Assembly: GCA_029935325.1 (NCBI GenBank)
Contig: JAOZKO010000147.1
Location: 1 to 6,949, forward strand
Length of the DNA: 6,949 nt
Reading direction: 5' to 3'
DNA from: Bacteroidales bacterium
Lineage (GTDB): Bacteria; Bacteroidota; Bacteroidia; Bacteroidales; UBA1556
A program made the translations under genes and the position numbers. Under the pieces are notes generated by a model. The model searched no databases, was not told where the DNA came from, and worked only from the letters and a program-made list of their open reading frames with translations. This document shows, in pieces, positions 1-6,820 of this stretch (its first letter is position 1; each line of letters starts with the position of its first letter).

Positions 1-90
1 GGGGTAGAGCTTTAGGTCCTTTTCGAAATACACTAAATTACCAATACCTTTTGTTCCATAATAATAACGATCGGGCGAATAAAATACGTA
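1..90 (-). other. Propeller exit / putative pre-caspase linker motif (residues 1896-1925)
   Basis: The last visible residues read YVFYSPDRYYYGTKG, then a short variable stretch, then FEKDLKLYP at the edge. From memory, Bacteroidota WD40-caspase-family proteins carry a similar segment (Y-hydrophobic-x-TPD-x-YYxxSKG, followed by YPFEQFDLxxNRPD) directly before the peptidase C14 domain. The spacing and the terminal YP fit that template. The resemblance is recalled, not computed, and the catalytic His/Cys dyad would lie outside the window. Confidence 0.45.
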
Positions 91-3000
91 ATCAAATGAT
101 TTTGAGACTACAAAATCAACAGTTCTGTCTAGAATTGTTTCTCCCTTTCTATTCCAAAAACGAAGAGAATTATTTGATAAAGAAGTAATCACTTTATTAT
201 TCTTGGCAGAAGTAAAATAATAATCTGAATTAATTTCTTCTAAATCAATTTTTGTTAGAGACTTATAAAAACTAGAATCTACGTCGGAATTCCTATTAAC
301 AGATTCTCCACCAATGTCATAATAAACTTTATACTCTGATTTAAGATCTAATGCAATATCGATTCTTTGTTGCCCCTCAAAAACACCAAGATATAGAGTA
401 TCATTACTTATACGAGGCAGATTATATGCATTAAAGGTAAAACATGAACTTTCGAATGACGATTTAAGAACACTGTCATTTTTATAATCGTACCAAAATA
501 ATCCATTTTTCGAGTTCTTAAGACCTTTACCATATTCGTATTCATGAGTATTAATAATCGCATAATCATCAGTATTTGAATTATATAACATATTCAAGCG
601 AAGTTCGGGAAGAATACCAACAGGGCCATCTAGCACTTGAAAATTTGTACTTTCTTTTATTAATTCATTTTTACTAAAATCAAATACAATATGGCTGTAA
701 TTTTCCTCCAATGGTATTGTTAGTGGGGCATAGAAGGAGAGGTTTCCATCATTCAATATTGTTAAGCCATATAATATTGAAATATAATAATCCGTATCTA
801 TATTATAACTCTTTATCTCATTATTTAATAAATTATATTTTGAAATGGTTTTGAGTTGATATTCTCCTTCGGATTTATTATTGAAGTATAAAAAATAATA
901 GGAACCCTGCGCGTAAAAAAACCAGGGTGCAATTTCAATACTTTTTTCATAATCTGAGAAATTAGAATAATCAGTCTGAAGATTTAAGTTTATAGGCTTG
1001 CCATCTTTTATTTGATAAATATTCTTGCGAAGCTTTACTTCTTTTACAATTTGTAAATCTTTAATATCTCTAATGATAATTCTATCATTTTCTAATTCAT
1101 ATATAAACTTTGAATTTTCAGATATTCGATACTCCCATTGAAAGTTTTTCTGTATCTTCTTTTCTGCTAGAACACGCTCTTTAATTGTGCTATAAACTCT
1201 AATGACAGTACTTTTATACATTGTAGTTTCATCTCCTTCGTAGTTTTTACTAACTATCGGGTCTGCTTGATCTATTGTGACAAATAAACTATCGTTATAG
1301 CTAAAATCTTGAATCTCACCCTTATAATTTAGTGCTTTGTTTGTTTTTATATTATAGCAGCCATGTTCATTAAAAATATAGCGTGCAGTATTTGAGAGTT
1401 CACTTATATCTGCAAAGCCATTATAGTATTCCCCACTCATGGATTGAGAACTAACAGTATAGTCTCCTATATAGCTTAAATCCATATCTGAAATGATAAT
1501 TTTGCGGTTTACTATATCCCATAAATTGAACTTACCATCACTTTCAGTCATCGCAAATTTTCCATTTTCAGATTTAATTAAGTAACTACTAACTTTATGA
1601 AAGGGCTTGGGTATAACGAGATTAACAGGTTTGTTCACTATTTCAATATCTCTATTCGAATAATTAATCTGCCTTACAAACTGGCCATAAACATCATAAA
1701 ATTTCCATAAGCTGTCTTTCTGTCCATAAGAATAATAGGCACTTAATTTAAGCCCTCCATTTCGATAGAATTCCTTATAAATCCCATCTAAACTATCAAG
1801 ATGATAATTGGCAAGATGTTTTTTATCTGTAGTGTTTTCATAGTAATAGGTCCATATACCGCTTTTCTTATCGTCTTTATAGATACCTAGAGAACTTTTC
1901 ATCTCATCTTGATAAATCGTAATCAAGCCTTCTCTTGAGCCATTTAAATAATTTATTTCTTTAGCTAAATTACCATTCCTATCGTAATACTTCCATTCAC
2001 CATTCTTCTGATCGTTTTCAAAGTAACCTTCTTCAAGAATTATCTTTGCATTGAGTATTTTTTTGTATAAACCATTCAACTCCCCCTGTTTATAATTATT
2101 TTCAATAGTAACATATGGCTGTACATAATTTTTATCATATTCAGTATAATAGTCCATTTCATCCTCAAAATAGTAATATTCCTTGTTCCACCACTTTGCT
2201 TCTTTAAACCCTTTAATATACCTACCTATAACGATTGTATCATTAGACTCATCAAATTCTATATATTCACCATCTATTACTCCTTTATTATAGTTTACTG
2301 TTTTTTGCAGATTCCCATTTGTGAAATTCCATTTCCATTCACCCACAGGCTTATTATTCTCATAATTGCCTTCCATCATAACAATCCCATCAGAGTTCTT
2401 AGATATTATTTTTCCATTGTAGATATTTGTTGCTAGGAGATGATCTGCTTGAGGTATATGGTTCCCTCTAAAATCTATTTGTGTAGAATAATTACTAGAA
2501 ATATTATAGCTATAATCATTAAAATGTGACAAATACCAACTACCTTTATCTAACTTACCGTTTATATAATTCAATTCTCTGATGGTGTCATTATTGTATA
2601 TATCTATTGATATCCACTTTCCGACCCGAAGTCCATTTTCCATATTTCCATATTCAGAACCTGTTTCATAAAGCAATTTCCAATTGCCAGTCATTCTATT
2701 GTTCTGAAAATTACCTTGTGCATATATCGTTGTATCTGAACTGTACTCACTTAAAGTGTAAAAAGTCCATAGGCCTGTTTTTACACTATCCATTTTCCCA
2801 AATCCAACAATATCGTTCTCCGAAAGCGATTCAACACTTTCAGGTTCTCCATATTCATTATAGTACTCTTCACCTTCTGTCTGTTCAGATGTTGCTTTAT
2901 CATACCGATAGGTATTATAGGCAGCGAAAATGGAATCCATCTTTACATACATATATTCTCGACCATAGAACCACCCTCTTACTCTTTCTATTTCTGCATT

Positions 3001-5775
3001 CTCATCATAAAAATACTCGTAATCATTATTTTGACTATTTTTAAGCTCTGGGGTTAGTGTCCGTTTAAGCTTGCCATTTTTACTATACTCTTTAGCTTCA
3101 ATAATCTCACCCTCTGCATTCCGAATTGAATGGTAGCTCATTTCTCCGCTATTAAAAAAAGTTTTATTGACGGTGTTAGAACCTTCTCTATATTTTTTAG
3201 ACTTTATAGTATTTGTACTCTCATAATATTCCACTTGCGTAATCCAAGATAAAACATAATTATAATCCATTAAGCTATTGATTCTGATATTAGAGGTATC
3301 ACCATTTTCTTTAAATTCAAAACTAGATACTATATTATTCTTATAATCATAAAGCTCTTTTCCAATTAAAAAGTTTTCACCTTCCAGGTCGTCGCTAAAT
3401 GAAATAATTGAATCAGTTTTACCTTGTTGATTATAATACTCAATTGTTTTCCTTCCATAATATTCTATTTCCCATACACCAATTTTCTTATTATTTTTAT
3501 AAGTACCGGAAATTACTACTTCATTTTCTTCGTGAGAATAGTTACCATTTGCAAATTGCTCAATTCCATTTTTAAAATTTGAATAAGTTGTATCTCCAAT
3601 GAAATTATTGTATGAAATAGTTAGGCCGTCGAGTTGCCCTTTCTTATTATAATTCTCTGATTCACTTAGGCTAGAATCTTCATTGAAATACTGCCAGAAC
3701 CCAATTTTTACACCTTGCTTATTATAGTTGCCTTGATTTCTTAAAATCCCGTTGGAATGATAATATTTCCATTCACCAAACTTTTTGCCATCAATAAACT
3801 TTCCGATACTCGAAACCGTTTTATTGTCTTCAAAATACGATACAAACTCATCATTATTTACTGCTGATTCCCATTCAAAAACAGGATATTGATACTTGCT
3901 AGTTTCATCATTTTCAAAATTATTATAATGCCTTCCACCGTAAGATTCTGAATAGTCTTCCATTAAATTCTCATATTGGATAATCTTTCTCACCACACCA
4001 TCATCTTTATAATAAAACCACAAGCCTTTTTTTAAGAGTAACTTCCTCTTTTCAGATTCAGGCTCATAATCAAAGTTTATTTCAACTATTGTGTCTATTA
4101 ATACACCTTCTTGCATTAAATTACCATTAATAAAATATTCCTTATTGTAGAATGTATTAGAGCTTTCTATATTAAAATCAAAGCTTCTAATTAATACTGA
4201 ATTATTATTATTATACTCTTCCCATTTCTTACTAAATTGGCCATCAATAAAACTACCTATAATACAAGCTTCACCATTAGCATAATCTATTTTTACTTTG
4301 CCATTAGCCGACTGCAACTCTTTTCTAATGGAGCTATTCTTATCAAAAATAGCCATTAATGAGCTTTCCTGAAAAGTATGGTGAAAAGTATCAACCAATA
4401 ATTCCACGTAATCATTATCTTCATCAGTTAACGAATGAATAGTTAAGTCATAAGTATTCTCACTATGTAGATTGTATCTTTTTATTGTATAGTATTTATT
4501 TTTAGATAAATAATTAGTGAATTTATTATCTATATCAACCTTAGGAGACCATTTATCAACTGAATACAAAAAAACAGCTCCTTTTATTTCTTCCATTATC
4601 TGTCCATTCGTATAGAATTTCTGAACAATGCAATTTGCTGTATTTTTCCAGTTTTTAGAATAATAATTTGTATCGAACTCTATTAAAACTGTCGAGCTGA
4701 TACTTTCATTAATATAAGTATAGGACTTCCCCAAAACATAGTTATTCCAAAATGGAATTTCTATAACTTCTTGATTATTATCTTGATTTGTAAAATGATA
4801 AATCCAAACTCCATCTTTACAATTATTTTGAAAATACCCTTTTGCAATTGTATCACTTTTGTCAATTACAATCCACTGACCTTCCTTTTTATCATTAATA
4901 TAACTCCCGTAGGCTTTTTCTGACCCATACTCCAAATCTTCCTTCCATTTTCCGTGCTTCAACCCATTTGAATAGTTTCCTTCCCCATTTGCTGTTATCC
5001 AATTACCACTTCTTTTCCCTTCAATATAGTTGCCTGATTCGATCAGCTGCTCTTCGCTGTATATATTCCAAAGCCCAACCTTATATCCTTTCTCATAGTT
5101 TCCTTGCTGCTTTTGATAGTTTCTGTATCCATACTCTTCATATTCTACCCATTCTCCACTTTTTTTACCATATATATACTGACCTCCATATGTTAATGAA
5201 TCATCCTCTTCGTCCACAAAAATAGTATAATCCCATTCTCCTGTCTTTCTACCTTTCTCATAATTTCCCTCTATTCTATGCTGATCATTATAAAACTTCC
5301 ATTTTCCACCTTTTTTTCCATCAATATAAAACCCAGTAGAATCTAGCTTATTACCCTCATATTGTTGACTATAATAGCTCCACTTTCCATCTTTTGCATT
5401 ATTTTTATAAAAACCACTTTCTTTTAATAAGTGCTTCTGCACACCAACAAAATATCTTTCATATTTACCTTCAAGCGAATCATTTAGATAATTAGCAAGT
5501 TCTATTTTTTGCTTTGATTCATTATCAAAATATTGCCATAAGCCATTTTTATTATCATTAACGTAATTACCTTTTACATAAACATTTCCTGTACGATAAA
5601 ATTTAATCCAATTTCCAGCCAGTAGTCCATTGGCATCAAATGACTCAATGGATTCAATAGAAACAAATACCCCATCATCATAAAAATCACGGTAATAGTT
5701 AGTGTCTGTTTTTACAACTTGTGCATTTGTTGTAATTGATAATAGTACGAATACTATTGTAATTAATCTTATCAT
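1..5775 (-). CDS. Giant exported MORN-repeat / WD40-like propeller protein, C-terminus cut by window edge
   Basis: The frame is open from ATG at 5775 to base 1 with no stop: 1,925 codons, and the 3' end is missing. I translated it throughout and found no frameshift. The start is supported by an in-frame TAG at 5797-5799, a signal peptide directly after the ATG, and an A-rich leader without Shine-Dalgarno, as is usual in Bacteroidota. Domain order: signal peptide 1-18; about 30 MORN_2/YwqK-like repeats between residues 50 and 1361, in three dense blocks separated by degenerate stretches; divergent WD40-like propeller about 1390-1895; then a linker-like YVFYSPDRYYYGTKG. MORN_2 repeats form extended beta-hairpin solenoids and are usually thought to bind partners; no ligand can be deduced. 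Cysteines are rare (five seen), which fits an envelope location. The C-terminal motif suggests that a caspase-like domain may follow beyond the edge, but this is inference. The repeat assignment is firm, the propeller probable, and the function unknown. Confidence 0.93.
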   Translation of the reverse strand, partial: MIRLITIVFVLLSITTNAQVVKTDTNYYRDFYDDGVFVSIESIESFDANGLLAGNWIKFYRTGNVYVKGNYVNDNKNGLWQYFDNESKQKIELANYLNDSLEGKYERYFVGVQKHLLKESGFYKNNAKDGKWSYYSQQYEGNKLDSTGFYIDGKKGGKWKFYNDQHRIEGNYEKGRKTGEWDYTIFVDEEDDSLTYGGQYIYGKKSGEWVEYEEYGYRNYQKQQGNYEKGYKVGLWNIYSEEQLIESGNYIEGKRSGNWITANGEGNYSNGLKHGKWKEDLEYGSEKAYGSYINDKKEGQWIVIDKSDTIAKGYFQNNCKDGVWIYHFTNQDNNQEVIEIPFWNNYVLGKSYTYINESISSTVLIEFDTNYYSKNWKNTANCIVQKFYTNGQIMEEIKGAVFLYSVDKWSPKVDIDNKFTNYLSKNKYYTIKRYNLHSENTYDLTIHSLTDEDNDYVELLVDTFHHTFQESSLMAIFDKNSSIRKELQSANGKVKIDYANGEACIIGSFIDGQFSKKWEEYNNNNSVLIRSFDFNIESSNTFYNKEYFINGNLMQEGVLIDTIVEINFDYEPESEKRKLLLKKGLWFYYKDDGVVRKIIQYENLMEDYSESYGGRHYNNFENDETSKYQYPVFEWESAVNNDEFVSYFEDNKTVSSIGKFIDGKKFGEWKYYHSNGILRNQGNYNKQGVKIGFWQYFNEDSSLSESENYNKKGQLDGLTISYNNFIGDTTYSNFKNGIEQFANGNYSHEENEVVISGTYKNNKKIGVWEIEYYGRKTIEYYNQQGKTDSIISFSDDLEGENFLIGKELYDYKNNIVSSFEFKENGDTSNIRINSLMDYNYVLSWITQVEYYESTNTIKSKKYREGSNTVNKTFFNSGEMSYHSIRNAEGEIIEAKEYSKNGKLKRTLTPELKNSQNNDYEYFYDENAEIERVRGWFYGREYMYVKMDSIFAAYNTYRYDKATSEQTEGEEYYNEYGEPESVESLSENDIVGFGKMDSVKTGLWTFYTLSEYSSDTTIYAQGNFQNNRMTGNWKLLYETGSEYGNMENGLRVGKWISIDIYNNDTIRELNYINGKLDKGSWYLSHFNDYSYNISSNYSTQIDFRGNHIPQADHLLATNIYNGKIISKNSDGIVMMEGNYENNKPVGEWKWNFTNGNLQKTVNYNKGVIDGEYIEFDESNDTIVIGRYIKGFKEAKWWNKEYYYFEDEMDYYTEYDKNYVQPYVTIENNYKQGELNGLYKKILNAKIILEEGYFENDQKNGEWKYYDRNGNLAKEINYLNGSREGLITIYQDEMKSSLGIYKDDKKSGIWTYYYENTTDKKHLANYHLDSLDGIYKEFYRNGGLKLSAYYSYGQKDSLWKFYDVYGQFVRQINYSNRDIEIVNKPVNLVIPKPFHKVSSYLIKSENGKFAMTESDGKFNLWDIVNRKIIISDMDLSYIGDYTVSSQSMSGEYYNGFADISELSNTARYIFNEHGCYNIKTNKALNYKGEIQDFSYNDSLFVTIDQADPIVSKNYEGDETTMYKSTVIRVYSTIKERVLAEKKIQKNFQWEYRISENSKFIYELENDRIIIRDIKDLQIVKEVKLRKNIYQIKDGKPINLNLQTDYSNFSDYEKSIEIAPWFFYAQGSYYFLYFNNKSEGEYQLKTISKYNLLNNEIKSYNIDTDYYISILYGLTILNDGNLSFYAPLTIPLEENYSHIVFDFSKNELIKESTNFQVLDGPVGILPELRLNMLYNSNTDDYAIINTHEYEYGKGLKNSKNGLFWYDYKNDSVLKSSFESSCFTFNAYNLPRISNDTLYLGVFEGQQRIDIALDLKSEYKVYYDIGGESVNRNSDVDSSFYKSLTKIDLEEINSDYYFTSAKNNKVITSLSNNSLRFWNRKGETILDRTVDFVVSKSFDYVFYSPDRYYYGTKGIGNLVYFEKDLKLYP
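91..1608 (-). other. Divergent WD40-like beta-propeller region (residues about 1390-1895)
   Basis: After the last MORN unit the sequence takes on blade-like signatures: ENGKFAMTESDGKFNLWDI (1403-1421), VIRVYSTIKERVLAEKK (1524-1540), ISENSKFIYELENDRIIIRD (1551-1570), and near the end VITSLSNNSLRFWNRKGE (1862-1879). Each has the WD40-style order of a 'sequence now' strand, a D/N-x-phi turn, then phi-x-phi-W/R-D/N and a charged return. Between about 1600 and 1840 the blades are much less clear and richer in Tyr. I cannot count blades reliably; five to seven would fit the length. Such propellers usually serve as interaction platforms, and in Bacteroidota they often precede a caspase-like domain. 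The fold call is moderate in confidence. Confidence 0.6.
1693..2805 (-). repeat. MORN-type repeat block C (residues 991-1361)
   Basis: At least thirteen units can be read, including GKMDSVKTGLWTFY (993), GNFQNNRMTGNWKLLY (1021), GNMENGLRVGKW (1043), NYINGKLDKGSW (1069), GNYENNKPVGEWKW (1136), VNYNKGVIDGEYIEF (1160), GRYIKGFKEAKWW (1184), NNYKQGELNGLYKK (1226), GYFENDQKNGEWKYY (1250), INYLNGSREGLITIY (1274), GIYKDDKKSGIWTYY (1297), ANYHLDSLDGIYKEFY (1322) and AYYSYGQKDSLWKFY (1346). Full units alternate with ones that have lost the Trp. About 65 residues between 1080 and 1135 are not repeat-like. The block ends at NYSNRDIEIVNKPVNL, after which the character changes to propeller. Confidence 0.9.
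2806..3456 (-). other. Second degenerate stretch (residues 774-990)
   Basis: No clean G-x-W cores occur here. The pattern is instead short aromatic/NG turns such as TFFNSGEMSYHSI (872), AEGEIIEAKEYSKNGKLK (887) and EYYNEYGEPES (970), the shape of the second half of MORN_2 units (aromatic pair, x, N-G-x-hydrophobic). It is therefore probably still repeat fold but eroded. GWFYGREYMYVKMDSIFAAY (934-953) fits no unit. Confidence 0.5.
3457..3804 (-). repeat. MORN-type repeat block B (residues 658-773)
   Basis: This short block has four recognisable units: GKFIDGKKFGEWKYY (658), GNYNKQGVKIGFWQYF (682), ENYNKKGQLDGLTISY (707) and GTYKNNKKIGVWEIEYY (757). Trp occupies the core position in the first, second and fourth (W669, W694, W768). 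The first unit is nearly identical in its core to GFYIDGKKGGKW of block A, which supports duplication within the gene. One repeat-length gap around 723-756 holds a weakened unit. Confidence 0.85.
3805..4794 (-). other. Spacer region with few or degenerate repeats (residues 328-657)
   Basis: About 330 residues separate the first two dense repeat blocks. Only scattered MORN_2-like pieces are visible: FYTNGQIMEEIKG (388), GSFIDGQFSKKWEEY (507), EYFINGNLMQEG (546) and KKGLWFYYKDDG (582). The remainder is Asp/Asn/Tyr/Ser-rich and I recognise no domain in it, for example around DKWSPKVDIDNKF (407) and the acidic LTDEDNDYVELL (449). It may be strongly diverged repeats that keep the same beta-hairpin fold, or an inserted domain. 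Sequence alone does not decide. Confidence 0.5.
4795..5628 (-). repeat. MORN-type repeat block A (residues 50-327)
   Basis: This is the most regular block: twelve consecutive units, most spaced 22-28 residues apart (one pair 18). Representative cores are GNYVNDNKNGLW (69), GFYKNNAKDGKW (121), GFYIDGKKGGKW (148), GNYEKGRKTGEW (170), GQYIYGKKSGEW (198), GNYEKGYKVGLW (225), GNYIEGKRSGNW (248), GNYSNGLKHGKW (266), GSYINDKKEGQW (290) and GYFQNNCKDGVW (313). The Gly-x-Aromatic and Gly-x-Trp positions are nearly invariant; the unit at 94 has Tyr for Trp. This matches the MORN_2 (YwqK-like) family rather than the eukaryotic MORN consensus. At DNA level the copies are diverged: the GNYEKG copies at 5251-5268 and 5086-5103 differ at only 2 of 18 bases, but most others differ much more, so this is an old protein repeat and not a recent tandem duplication. 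Confidence 0.92.
5722..5775 (-). other. Signal peptide of the giant protein
   Basis: Residues 1-18 have one positive charge (R3), a hydrophobic core LITIVFVLLSI, and a small-residue end TTNA followed by Q19. This is a typical Sec/SPase I pattern for Bacteroidota, with predicted cleavage between A18 and Q19. No lipobox cysteine is present, so the protein is not a lipoprotein. It implies that the MORN and propeller regions are translocated across the inner membrane. Whether the final location is periplasm, cell surface or medium depends on the missing C-terminus, where a type IX secretion signal would lie. Confidence 0.85.
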
Positions 5776-5840
5776 ATATTTGTTATTTATTTGAATCTAT
5801 AACTGATAATTAGTTGCTATAGACATAGGTTTCTATCTCA

Positions 5841-5851
5841 TGACAATGTCA
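5841..5851. promoter_or_regulatory. Short perfect inverted repeat upstream of the giant gene
   Basis: TGACAATGTCA is a perfect 5+1+5 palindrome 66 bases before the giant gene's start codon. On the minus strand it overlaps the last bases of TTAATTTG (5850-5857), a one-mismatch version of the Bacteroidota -7 element TAnnTTTG. The position would suit an operator, but no -33 element is evident and a short palindrome in AT-rich DNA can arise by chance. Confidence 0.25.
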
Positions 5852-5863
5852 AATTAATATAGC

Positions 5864-5885
5864 TGCAATAAGTAGTATTATTGCA
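5864..5885 (-). terminator. Inverted repeat spanning the stop codon of the beta-barrel gene
   Basis: TGCAATAA and TTATTGCA form a perfect 8-base inverted repeat with a 6-base loop. On the minus strand the first arm contains the last codon (CAA) and the TAA stop of the upstream gene. The stem is AT-rich (two GC pairs), and the sequence after it (GCTATATTAATTTG) is only loosely U-rich, so it would be a weak intrinsic terminator or attenuator at best. It could instead be an mRNA 3'-end stabiliser or a chance structure. Confidence 0.35.
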
Positions 5886-6783
5886 TAGGAATATTAAACT
5901 CAATTCCCAAAGTTAGCTTTGGCGGTTGAATATAATCGTCCTTTAATATATCAGTAAAGCGATAGGTTGCTTTAATTGATCCCCAATAATAACCAATCCT
6001 TGCCATGGCCTGAAAATCATTGAAATTATGGATATGGTTTGTTGAGGTTTTGGTATGTTCTTCTGTAAAATATGTATATGTAAAATAATAGGGTAGGGAA
6101 TAGCCCGCTCCAATATCAAGAAACAATCCTCTATAGCCATGATTATTTTGCTGAGTAGTGAAAATAAAGCGAGTATAAACACTTACATTTGTAGATACTT
6201 TCAAGTATCCCTCTTTTGTATGTGGGATATTTGTAATCAAAGTATCACTATGCATAGTCATCCATTTTATTTTCAAAGGCGAATACCTAAAGCCAAGTTG
6301 AATATTATTGGCAAGTTTTACTTTTCCTTCATAGGCATAATCAAAGGAAAATACGGATTTGAATTTATCATCAGAATCAACCATTGCAGGCGAGAATAAA
6401 TCAAAGCCAATGGTAAAATCAAAAGCATCTTCTTTGGCAATGTCCTCTATTTTAGAGCAATCACAATCGATGGGTTCTAAATAAAAAATTGTGTCTTGTG
6501 GTGTGTTGCCATCGAATTCAATACTTCCAGCAAGAGAGCTATAATAGGTTCTGGAGATATAATAATCATATTCGGTTAGTATCTCTATAAAAAATTCCCC
6601 ATTTTGGTTTGTAAATAAGGTAGTGTCGACACTACCATCAAAGGATGAGATTTCAACGCTAGCACTAGCAATAGGTATATGCGAATCAGCATCTAGTACG
6701 ACTCTTTTCATAGGATTTTGAGCCAATAATATACTTGAGGATAAAATACTGATTACTACTAATATCTGTTTTAACTTTCTCAT
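5878..6783 (-). CDS. Exported protein with CarboxypepD_reg-like domain and outer-membrane beta-barrel
   Basis: The 301-residue protein is complete, from ATG at 6783 to TAA at 5878-5880. The ATG is the only credible start: the next in-frame stop upstream is TGA at 6835-6837, with no other ATG between, and a signal peptide follows at once (MRKLKQ, hydrophobic core ILVVISILSSSILL, cleavage near A21-Q22). Residues about 27-103 resemble a carboxypeptidase-regulatory-like/plug beta-sandwich: a 'VVLDADSHIPIASASVEI' opening, the 'TNQNGEFFIEI' strand, and closure at DTIFYLEP. After a CDC motif (C107, C109) come amphipathic strands typical of a small outer-membrane barrel: SVFSFDYAYEGKVKL, IQLGFRYSP, GLFLDIGAGYSLPYYFTYTY, ARIGYYWGSIKATYRFTD and LTLGIEFNIPMQ at the C-terminus. 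The Gly/aromatic pattern suits about eight strands. No substrate can be inferred. It precedes the giant MORN gene by 102 bases on the same strand. Confidence 0.88.
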   Translation of the reverse strand: MRKLKQILVVISILSSSILLAQNPMKRVVLDADSHIPIASASVEISSFDGSVDTTLFTNQNGEFFIEILTEYDYYISRTYYSSLAGSIEFDGNTPQDTIFYLEPIDCDCSKIEDIAKEDAFDFTIGFDLFSPAMVDSDDKFKSVFSFDYAYEGKVKLANNIQLGFRYSPLKIKWMTMHSDTLITNIPHTKEGYLKVSTNVSVYTRFIFTTQQNNHGYRGLFLDIGAGYSLPYYFTYTYFTEEHTKTSTNHIHNFNDFQAMARIGYYWGSIKATYRFTDILKDDYIQPPKLTLGIEFNIPMQ

Positions 6784-6820
6784 AATTAATCTATTATTAT
6801 TTGCGTTTATCTTATTGTTT

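Noticed and set aside
2607..3044. Plus-strand open frame of 145 codons
   Set aside because: It lies wholly antisense to the MORN gene; its His/Tyr/Leu/Ser-rich composition is what antisense reading of the repeat codons gives, and no domain or leader is visible.
4968..5225. Plus-strand open frame of 85 codons
   Set aside because: It is antisense to repeat block A, with composition driven by reverse-complemented Gly/Tyr/Lys/Trp codons and no independent gene signals.
1693..5628. Toxin-antitoxin role suggested by the YwqK 'antitoxin' label often given to MORN_2 proteins
   Set aside because: No toxin gene is adjacent, the protein is giant and exported, and the label spreads through annotation of the repeat rather than demonstrated function.
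1693..5628. CRISPR or DNA tandem-repeat array
   Set aside because: Repetition is at protein level only; DNA copies differ, vary in spacing and stay in one reading frame.
5850..5857. TTAATTTG as a promoter -7 element for the giant gene
   Set aside because: One mismatch to TAnnTTTG and no TTG at the proper -33 distance; too weak to list as a separate promoter.
5943..6399. Minus-strand frame 5943-6182 and plus-strand frame 6139-6399
   Set aside because: Both overlap the well-supported 301-residue barrel gene in other frames and show no recognisable domain.
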